DNA from: CAZDYI01 sp964509765
GTDB lineage: Bacteria > Pseudomonadota > Gammaproteobacteria > Tethybacterales > Tethybacteraceae
NCBI GenBank assembly: GCA_964509765.1
Contig: CAZDYI010000046.1
Coordinates: 1 to 10,802 of the forward strand
Direction: 5' to 3'
Length of the DNA stretch: 10,802 nucleotides
This document shows positions 6,258 through 10,802 of this stretch, piece by piece. The position numbers and the translations under genes were made by a program. Position 1 is the first letter of the stretch, and every line of letters begins with the position of its first letter. The notes below the pieces were generated by a model. It saw nothing but the letters and a program-made list of their open reading frames with translations. It made no database searches and was not told where the DNA came from.

Positions 6258-7904
6258 TCAGGGGCCGTCGGAGAACTCGAAGCTCTTCGGAACCTCGGTG
6301 GCGGGCAGCCCGAGGATCCTCCTCGCCAGCATCGCGGTTCCGGGGTCGGCTATGTTGATTCTATGGCTCTTCCACTGCTTGACCGAAGATGCGTCCAGGA
6401 ACCTGGCGATGCCGTATTCGCCTCCCTCATCGAACGTGACCAGCAGGCCGGGATCGTCCGGCATGTGCTCCCTCAGCGCGACGATGTGGGTTGCAAGGCC
6501 CGATGGAACGACGTTGGCCTCGGCCACCGCGGTTGAGATGCTGTAGCCGTCGTAGAAAGGCACGTCCCGATGGAGGTAGTAGTACCCGGGGGTGTTGAAG
6601 AACGGGTCCGAAAGGTGCGCCACCCCCTTGACCGTCTCGTCCTCGGACAGCTCCAGGTACTTCTCGAAGATGTTGTTCTGGCCGAACACGTAGTGAACCT
6701 CGCCCCGCTCCCTGGAGGCGGCGGTGTGCATCCAGGAGTCGTCGACCAGGTTCCCGCCGACCAGGACGAGAAGCAGCGACGTCACGGCCGCGGCGCTTCC
6801 TAGGCCCGCCAGTTTCGGGGCGGCCGCCGACAGCCTGGCAACCTGGCTCGCCATCACCACAAGCAGCAGGGGCAGGATGAGGAAGACGAAGCGGAACTCC
6901 TTGTGAGTCTGGGTCATGTGCAACAGCAGGGTGAACAGGACCAGGCACAGGGGAACAACGTGCTTCCTTGGTTCGGTTACGAAGGCAAGGAGCCCGACAA
7001 GGGCCCCTCCTGCGGTCGCGAACAGCAAGCGCGGAAGGTAGAAAAGCAGGGGATCGGCATCCCTGGCCTTGTCGAACTCCAGGTTGAACATGACGTTCGC
7101 GTAATAGGAGTGAAACGGAAGTCCCCAGGTGGCCGTCTCGACGGCCCCGACGAAGGCCAGCACGGCGATGCCGCCAGCAACGGAAGCCAAGGCCCACTTC
7201 CTGTCCGCGGCAAGGACGCGGAACAGCCATATGAGGCCGGCTGCGGGAAGGTACTGCATGCGCAGGGCGGCGGCCAGCGCGAGCAGGGCGCCGAACGCGA
7301 CCGCCCCTGCGGCTCCCCCGCTTTTCTTTCTCACTGCGAGGCCCAGGGCGGCGAACAGCGCCGCTGTCGACACGAACTCGGTGAACGGCTTGTGGGCGAA
7401 GACGACGAGGTACGGCCAGAGGCACGCAAGGACGAGCGAAATCCTTGCGCACTGCTCGCCGAAGGTCGCGCGGGCGAAGTGGTAGCACCCCCATGGAACC
7501 AGCAGCGATATTGCGCAGAACACCAGCTTGACCGCGTCGACGTAATAGCGCGGCTCGCCGAGGCCGGCCGCGTCCATGGCCCACAGCACGCCGGCGACGA
7601 GCCCGGGCACCAGCCAGCTCCTTGCGCCGTACAGGAACTCCCAGTAGACCACCCCGTTGCCGAACACCGCCAGGTGGGCAGGCTCGAGGTACTGCATTAT
7701 CTCGTCGGGATGGAGGACGAAGTCCCCCGCGAGCGAGACCGCCGCGCGCAGCGCGAAGGCCACGGCGAGCCACGCCGGCAGCATCCGCCAGGGCGGCTGC
7801 TCCTCCGCGTCCGGAGACAGGCGAAGGAACGCCGGGACGCCGCCGGCAGGACGCTCCTGCGGAGCCTTGCCCTTGCCTTTTTTCCTGCGGCTACGCTTCG
7901 CCAA
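6258..7904 (-). CDS. GT22 (Alg9/PIG-B-like) membrane glycosyltransferase, copy A
   Basis: This is the first paralogue in transcription order, 548 residues if started at the TTG at 7904. That codon lies inside the 3' end of the methionine aminopeptidase gene (14-nt overlap). No ATG occurs in frame until residue 41, at the edge of the first helix, so TTG is the best start though not proven. The N-terminus is strongly basic (RSRRKKGKGK, residues 4-13), consistent with a cytoplasmic positive-inside tail. Then come the first helix (about 42-60), HPDEIMQYLEPAH (65-77), GARSWLVPG (93-101), HKPFTEFVST (171-180), about eight further hydrophobic segments, HKEFRF (334-339), and a soluble C-terminal domain with SRERGEVHYVFGQ (397-409) and TPGYYYLHRDVPFYD (438-452). 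As a GT22 enzyme it should use a lipid-phosphate sugar donor on the outer face of the membrane. The C-terminal 100 residues differ most from the other copies. Confidence 0.85.
   Translation of the reverse strand: MAKRSRRKKGKGKAPQERPAGGVPAFLRLSPDAEEQPPWRMLPAWLAVAFALRAAVSLAGDFVLHPDEIMQYLEPAHLAVFGNGVVYWEFLYGARSWLVPGLVAGVLWAMDAAGLGEPRYYVDAVKLVFCAISLLVPWGCYHFARATFGEQCARISLVLACLWPYLVVFAHKPFTEFVSTAALFAALGLAVRKKSGGAAGAVAFGALLALAAALRMQYLPAAGLIWLFRVLAADRKWALASVAGGIAVLAFVGAVETATWGLPFHSYYANVMFNLEFDKARDADPLLFYLPRLLFATAGGALVGLLAFVTEPRKHVVPLCLVLFTLLLHMTQTHKEFRFVFLILPLLLVVMASQVARLSAAAPKLAGLGSAAAVTSLLLVLVGGNLVDDSWMHTAASRERGEVHYVFGQNNIFEKYLELSEDETVKGVAHLSDPFFNTPGYYYLHRDVPFYDGYSISTAVAEANVVPSGLATHIVALREHMPDDPGLLVTFDEGGEYGIARFLDASSVKQWKSHRINIADPGTAMLARRILGLPATEVPKSFEFSDGP
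7366..7424. repeat. Near-identical direct repeat, unit in copy A (partner 5652-5710)
   Basis: This is the copy A partner of the 59-bp repeat at 5652-5710, with two mismatches and the same orientation. Similar but less perfect versions are present in copies C and D at the equivalent place. Confidence 0.85.
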
Positions 7905-8661
7905 CTGTCAGGATCTCGGCGTCGCCGTCGGTCACCCGGATGGTGTGCTCCCACTGGGCGGACAGGCTCCGGTCGCGGGTGACGACCGTCCAGCCGTCCG
8001 GCAGCACCCTGACGTGCCTGTTGCCGGCGTTTATCATGGGCTCGATCGTGAAGGTCATGTTCTCCCTGAGCGTCGGGGAGGGCTTGCCGGTCGCGTAGTG
8101 CAGCACCTGGGGCGGCTCGTGGAAGCTCGCGCCGAGCCCGTGGCCGCAGAACTCGCGCACCACGCTGTAGCCGTTCCTCTTCGCGTGCGCCTCGATCGCC
8201 TCTCCGATCATGCCGAGCTTGTTGCCGGCCCTGGCGGCGCCGATCCCGACGTCGAGGCACTCGCGCGTGACCTTGCAGAGCCTGCGCGCCTCGAACGGCG
8301 GGTTGCCGAGCTCGAACATCCTCGAGCTGTCGCCGTGGTAGCCGTCGAGGACCACGGTCACGTCGACGTTCACGATGTCGTCGTCCTTGAGCACCTTCTT
8401 GTGGCTAGGGATGCCGTGGCAGACCTGGTGGTTGACCGAAGTGCACACCGACTTCGGGAACGGCTTGTGGCCGGTCGGGGCGTAGTTCAGCGGCGCGGCG
8501 ACGGCTCCGGCGTCGCTGATTGCCTGAACGCACCAGTCGTCGATGTCGCCTGTTGACACCCCGGGCCCGATCCTCTCGGCGACGACGTCCAGCACCCTCG
8601 ACGCCAGGGCGCCTGCGCGGCGCATGGCCTCGACCTCGCGCTCGGTCTTGATCGGGATCAC
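7891..8661 (-). CDS. map: Type I methionine aminopeptidase
   Basis: This is a 256-residue cytosolic metalloprotease that removes the initiator methionine from nascent proteins. It matches the length and layout of E. coli MetAP and lacks an N-terminal zinc-finger extension. The five metal ligands are visible: D100 in NVDVT, D111 in HGDSSRMF, H174 in CGHGLG, E207 in TIEPM and E238 in QWEHT. H82 of CHGIP and H181 of FHEPP correspond to the substrate-contacting histidines. The GTG start at 8661 overlaps the TGA of the upstream quinoprotein gene in a GTGA tetranucleotide and is preceded by a strong GGGGAGGG. The frame is open further upstream, but only antisense-like low-complexity sequence would be added. 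The TAG stop lies inside the start of glycosyltransferase A. The location is odd: map is more often beside rpsB, so this may be a second copy. All catalytic residues are present. Confidence 0.95.
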   Translation of the reverse strand: MIPIKTEREVEAMRRAGALASRVLDVVAERIGPGVSTGDIDDWCVQAISDAGAVAAPLNYAPTGHKPFPKSVCTSVNHQVCHGIPSHKKVLKDDDIVNVDVTVVLDGYHGDSSRMFELGNPPFEARRLCKVTRECLDVGIGAARAGNKLGMIGEAIEAHAKRNGYSVVREFCGHGLGASFHEPPQVLHYATGKPSPTLRENMTFTIEPMINAGNRHVRVLPDGWTVVTRDRSLSAQWEHTIRVTDGDAEILTVGEA

Positions 8662-9773
8662 CGGCCCTCCCCGCGCACGCGGTAGACCGCGCCGTTGTAG
8701 TCGTCGCTGACGAGCAGCGAGCCGTCCGAGAGCTGCGCGACGTCCACCGGGCGCGCGTGGACGTTGCCCCCGGGCCCGAGCCATCCCGAGACGAAGGGCT
8801 CGTAGCCCTCGACCGCGACCCCGTCGCCTGCGAAGGTCACGAGGTCGACAGAGTAGCCGATCCGCTCGGAGCGGTTCCACGAGCCGTGCAAAGCGACGAG
8901 TGCGGAGCCGTCGCGCAAGGGCGGGAAGCCGGTGACGAAGTGGATGCCGAGCGCGGCGACGTGCGGGCCGAGGCCGAGCGCGTCCGGCTCGAAATCCGAG
9001 CACGGGCGCTCGTCGCCGAACTCGGGGTCGGGCAGGTCGCCCTGGTGGCAGTACGGGAAGCCGAAGTGGAGCCCGACGCGGTGCACGCGGTTGAGCTCGT
9101 CGTCGGGCAGGTCGTCGCCCATCCAGTCCCTGCCGTTGTCGGTCGCCCACATCTCGCCGGTCTGCGGGTGCCAGTCGAATCCGACCGAGTTGCGCAGGCC
9201 GCGTGCGTACGTCGTTCCGTCGTAGCGCTTCGTGTCGTAGGCCCGGATGGTCGAGCTCAGCTCGGGGTCCGGCGGCTCGCAGATGTTGCACGGCGTGCCG
9301 AGCGAGACGTAAAGCAACCCGTCGGGGCCGACGTTTATGACTCGCCTGCCGTGGTGGGTGCTGTCGATGAACCCTTCGATCACGACCTCCGCCTTGATCG
9401 ATCCGGATTCCTTGAGGCGGGCAAGCGGGCGCTCCAGGAGGAGCACGCGGGTGGTCTCGGCCACGAACAGGTCCTCGCCGAGCCAGGCGACCCCGTTGGG
9501 GTTGTCGAAGCCGTCGACCGAGTGCTTCTCGAACTCCGTCGCGTCGCCTTTTACGTCCTCGAAGATGAAGACGCTGTCGCCGTTTGTCCCGACCGCCAGG
9601 TCGCCCCGGTCGGAGACGTCCAGGGACCTTGCCTTGCTGATGCCGTCGGCGAAGACCTCGATCGACATGCCCTCGGGCAGCGCGGCCCTTTCCGCGGCAT
9701 CCCCGGCGTCGCCGAAGGCGGGGGAAAAGGGCAGCGAGAGGGCGATTCCCACAGCGGCGGCGCGAGAAATCAT
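8658..9773 (-). CDS. Secreted PQQ-dependent sugar (sorbosone/glucose) dehydrogenase-like protein
   Basis: This is a 371-residue predicted periplasmic beta-propeller of the sorbosone/soluble-glucose-dehydrogenase superfamily. An N-terminal signal peptide (about 1-21, hydrophobic AAAVGIALSLPFSPAFG) has a plausible cleavage site at AFG/D. Family landmarks are FDNPNGVAW (89-97), an HHGRR histidine/arginine site (140-144), GTPCNIC with a possible cysteine pair (159-165), RGLRNSVGFDWHP (191-203), TDNGRDWMGDD (211-221), ELNRV (226-230), ALHGSWNR (294-301), and GRP-like ARPVDVAQLSDGSLLVSDD (340-358). Such proteins oxidise aldoses or related sugars with PQQ, but many family members have no proven substrate or cofactor, so the exact reaction is uncertain. 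It is the first gene of the minus-strand run and overlaps map by 4 nt. The ATG start is directly preceded by an extended -10-like element, which hints at a leaderless transcript. Confidence 0.88.
   Translation of the reverse strand: MISRAAAVGIALSLPFSPAFGDAGDAAERAALPEGMSIEVFADGISKARSLDVSDRGDLAVGTNGDSVFIFEDVKGDATEFEKHSVDGFDNPNGVAWLGEDLFVAETTRVLLLERPLARLKESGSIKAEVVIEGFIDSTHHGRRVINVGPDGLLYVSLGTPCNICEPPDPELSSTIRAYDTKRYDGTTYARGLRNSVGFDWHPQTGEMWATDNGRDWMGDDLPDDELNRVHRVGLHFGFPYCHQGDLPDPEFGDERPCSDFEPDALGLGPHVAALGIHFVTGFPPLRDGSALVALHGSWNRSERIGYSVDLVTFAGDGVAVEGYEPFVSGWLGPGGNVHARPVDVAQLSDGSLLVSDDYNGAVYRVRGEGR
8665..8672 (-). promoter_or_regulatory. Shine-Dalgarno sequence for map
   Basis: On the minus strand GGGGAGGG ends 3 nt before the GTG at 8661, with its GGAGG core 4 nt away. 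It lies inside the end of the upstream quinoprotein gene and decides the GTG start of map within a frame that is open much further upstream. Confidence 0.7.
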
Positions 9774-9779
9774 CGGGGG

Positions 9780-9788
9780 ATTATCCCA
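9780..9788 (-). promoter_or_regulatory. Candidate extended -10 promoter of the quinoprotein-map-glycosyltransferase run
   Basis: On the minus strand TGGGATAAT reads as a TGn extension plus GATAAT (5 of 6 to TATAAT). It ends 6 nt before the ATG at 9773. Standard spacing puts the transcription start at or within a base or two of that ATG, so the message would be leaderless. No good -35 hexamer is seen at 16-18 bp, which extended -10 promoters tolerate. It is the only promoter-like sequence seen for the six-gene run. Confidence 0.45.
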
Positions 9789-9855
9789 CGCTCACGGGAC
9801 GCGGGCATGACGGAATCGGCGTTCCCGCAGCGGCCGGAGACATGCCTGCAGGTCG

Positions 9856-9861
9856 TATACT
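9856..9861 (+). promoter_or_regulatory. Candidate -10 box for fpr
   Basis: TATACT (5 of 6 to consensus) lies 20 bp before the fpr ATG in the 108-bp divergent region and is markedly more AT-rich than its surroundings. The predicted start near 9868 leaves a leader of about 14 nt that includes GGGG. No clear -35 box is visible 17 bp upstream (the hexamer there is GCCGGA), so an activator may be needed. Confidence 0.5.
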
Positions 9862-9881
9862 TACTGCGGCGGTGTCGGGGA

Positions 9882-10652
9882 ATGGCTGAGGAGCTCCTGC
9901 GCGGCACCGTGGTGTCGCAGCGCAAGGTTACGGACGTGCTGCGGATCCTCGAGGTCGAGGTCCCCTCCGAGCTAGGGTTCGTCGCCGGCCAGTTCACGAA
10001 GATCGGACTGCCTGAGGACGGCGGCGGATCGCTGATGCGCGCCTACTCGTTCGTCAACTCCCCGGGGCAGAGCCCGCACGAGTTCTACTACGACGTGCTG
10101 CGCTCGGGCGGGAACCTGACCCCGCGGCTCGACTCCCTGTCCGCCGGCGACGAGCTGCTGGTCTCCGAGAGGGTCAACGGCCTGCTGCACCTCGAAAACC
10201 TTCCCGAGGGCGAATCGCTTTTCCTTGTCGCATCCGGAACCGGCATCGGCCCGTTCCTTTCGATCCTCGGAACGGATGCGCCGTGGGAGCGCTTCGGCAA
10301 GGTCGTTCTGGTGTGGAGCGTGCGCAACAGGGAGGACATGGTCTACCTCGACAGGATCGAGGCCGTTGCGGGCGATCGCGGCGGACAGTTCGCCTACCTG
10401 CCGATCGTCACGCGGGAGAGCGCCGAGGGCATGTCGTCGAAGCGGGTGACCGAGGCGCTGAGGGACGGGGAGCTCGAGCGCGCCGCAGGCGCGGAGGTCG
10501 GCCCCGGATCGCAGTTCCTGCTCTGCGGGAACCCGGCGATGGTCCAGGACATGAGCGACCTGCTCAAGGACCGCGGCCTCGAGCGCAACCGCCGCAGCCG
10601 GCCCGGCAACGTGACCATCGAGAAGTACTGGCAGGCGGCCTCCGACCTATAA
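9882..10652 (+). CDS. fpr: Ferredoxin/flavodoxin-NADP+ reductase
   Basis: This is a 256-residue FAD flavoprotein that moves electrons between NADP(H) and ferredoxin or flavodoxin in the cytoplasm, resembling E. coli Fpr along its whole length. It shows AGQFTKIGL (35-43), the FAD-binding RAYSFVNSP (53-61), the NADP-binding ASGTGIGPFLSIL (117-129), LLCGNPAMVQD (213-223), and the near-terminal RPGNVTIEKYW (240-250). E. coli Fpr ends at the tryptophan, whereas this protein continues six residues (QAASDL), as in longer bacterial forms. The start at 9882 matches E. coli Fpr, has GGGG just upstream, and lies after a TATACT box at 9856. An in-frame ATG 25 codons upstream (9807) would place that box inside the gene and add unrelated sequence, so it is rejected. 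The TAA stop is part of a TATAAT box ahead of sucC. Confidence 0.94.
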   Translation: MAEELLRGTVVSQRKVTDVLRILEVEVPSELGFVAGQFTKIGLPEDGGGSLMRAYSFVNSPGQSPHEFYYDVLRSGGNLTPRLDSLSAGDELLVSERVNGLLHLENLPEGESLFLVASGTGIGPFLSILGTDAPWERFGKVVLVWSVRNREDMVYLDRIEAVAGDRGGQFAYLPIVTRESAEGMSSKRVTEALRDGELERAAGAEVGPGSQFLLCGNPAMVQDMSDLLKDRGLERNRRSRPGNVTIEKYWQAASDL

Positions 10653-10653
10653 T
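10648..10653 (+). promoter_or_regulatory. Candidate -10 box for sucC overlapping the fpr stop codon
   Basis: A perfect TATAAT includes the fpr TAA stop. The expected transcription start near 10660 would give a 20-nt leader before sucC. The hexamer 17 bp upstream (GTACTG) is a poor -35, so activity is uncertain; sucC could also be read from the fpr promoter. Confidence 0.4.
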
Positions 10654-10680
10654 CCACGCTTGGCGCCGGGGGCGGAACCC

Positions 10681-10802
10681 ATGAAGATACACGAATACCA
10701 GGGCAAGGAGATCTTCCGCAACCACGGGATTCCCGTGCCCGACGGCGGCCCGTGCTTCTCGGCCGAAGAGGCCCGCGCGAAGGCCGAGGCGCTCGGCGGC
10801 GA
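10681..10802 (+). CDS. sucC: Succinyl-CoA ligase (ADP-forming) beta subunit, N-terminal fragment
   Basis: Only the first 40 codons are inside the window. The N-terminus MKIHEYQGKEIF, then GIPVPDGG and EEARAKAEALGG, is the opening of the ATP-grasp domain of SucC, the beta subunit that couples succinyl-CoA cleavage to nucleotide phosphorylation in the TCA cycle. The ATG has a GGGCGGA sequence 5 nt upstream, and 28 bp separate it from the fpr stop. A TATAAT hexamer over the fpr stop codon may drive it separately. sucD is expected just downstream but lies outside the window. Together with lpdA at the other end, this marks the region as a sucAB-lpdA/sucCD neighbourhood. Confidence 0.93.
   Translation, partial: MKIHEYQGKEIFRNHGIPVPDGGPCFSAEEARAKAEALGG

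Larger units (their letters stand above)
1332..7904 (-). repeat. Tandem array of four paralogous GT22 genes
   Basis: Four consecutive, same-strand, full-length genes (6258-7904, 4547-6181, 2918-4525, 1332-2921) encode proteins of the same architecture, with matching motifs in the same order and spacing. HPDE to HKE is 269 residues in each copy (65 to 334, 62 to 331, 57 to 326, 52 to 321). This constant spacing shows that the copies arose by duplication of a whole gene and have since diverged mostly by substitution in the membrane part. The N-terminal tails and the last 100 or so residues vary most. None shows a frameshift or lost motif, so all four seem to be under selection. Confidence 0.9.
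9774..9881. other. Divergent intergenic promoter region
   Basis: This 108-bp spacer between the minus-strand quinoprotein gene and plus-strand fpr is the longest non-coding stretch in the window. It holds both candidate -10 elements described separately, close to opposite ends. No long inverted repeat marking an obvious operator was seen. Confidence 0.7.

Noticed and set aside
1332..7904. The four-copy array as an assembly artefact (one gene collapsed or repeated).
   Set aside because: The copies differ in sequence throughout, with distinct N-termini, C-termini, start codons and junctions, so they are real, diverged duplicates.
9807..9809. An ATG 25 codons upstream as the fpr start.
   Set aside because: The added residues do not match Fpr proteins and would put the TATACT element inside the gene; the ATG at 9882 matches the E. 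coli Fpr N-terminus.
8757..9881. Plus-strand open frame running into fpr, giving a 631-codon reading frame.
   Set aside because: It is antisense to the quinoprotein gene, has no recognisable domain and is a by-product of high GC. The Fpr homology begins at 9882.

Overview
The window is compact, very GC-rich, almost gap-free bacterial DNA. It most likely comes from a gammaproteobacterium. That call rests on an Fpr-type ferredoxin-NADP reductase close to the E. coli form, a ZapE/AFG1 ATPase, and 2-oxoglutarate dehydrogenase/succinyl-CoA synthetase genes at both ends. The taxonomic assignment is inference from protein families; no rRNA or tRNA gene is present.

Layout: (1) Positions 1-1322, plus strand: the last 48 codons of dihydrolipoyl dehydrogenase (lpdA), then zapE. 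(2) Positions 1332-9773, minus strand: a tightly packed six-gene set, read from 9773 down to 1332. It holds a secreted sorbosone/glucose-dehydrogenase-like quinoprotein, a type I methionine aminopeptidase, and four consecutive paralogous membrane glycosyltransferases of the GT22 (Alg9/PIG-B) family, called A to D here in order of transcription. Neighbouring genes overlap by 4, 14 and 4 nt or are separated by 21 and 76 nt, and four of the six appear to start at GTG or TTG. (3) Positions 9774-10802, plus strand: a 108-bp divergent promoter region, fpr, and the first 40 codons of sucC.

The standout is the GT22 array. Four intact genes of about 530-548 codons each carry an HPDE[IL]MQ motif just after the first membrane helix, an HKP..EF motif, a late HKE[FL]RF motif and a C-terminal soluble domain with PGYYYLH. 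These features resemble the eukaryotic GPI mannosyltransferase III (PIG-B) branch of GT22. A run of four such paralogues suggests stepwise assembly of a lipid-linked or surface glycan outside the cytoplasmic membrane. Donor, acceptor and product cannot be read from the sequence.

The six-gene minus-strand block, with zapE and fpr at its edges, lies between lpdA and sucC. In many gammaproteobacteria these belong to one sucAB-lpd-sucCD neighbourhood, so the glycosyltransferase block looks like an accessory insertion in a central-metabolism locus. No CRISPR array, insertion sequence, tRNA or phage gene was seen. No gene-free stretch exceeds 108 bp.
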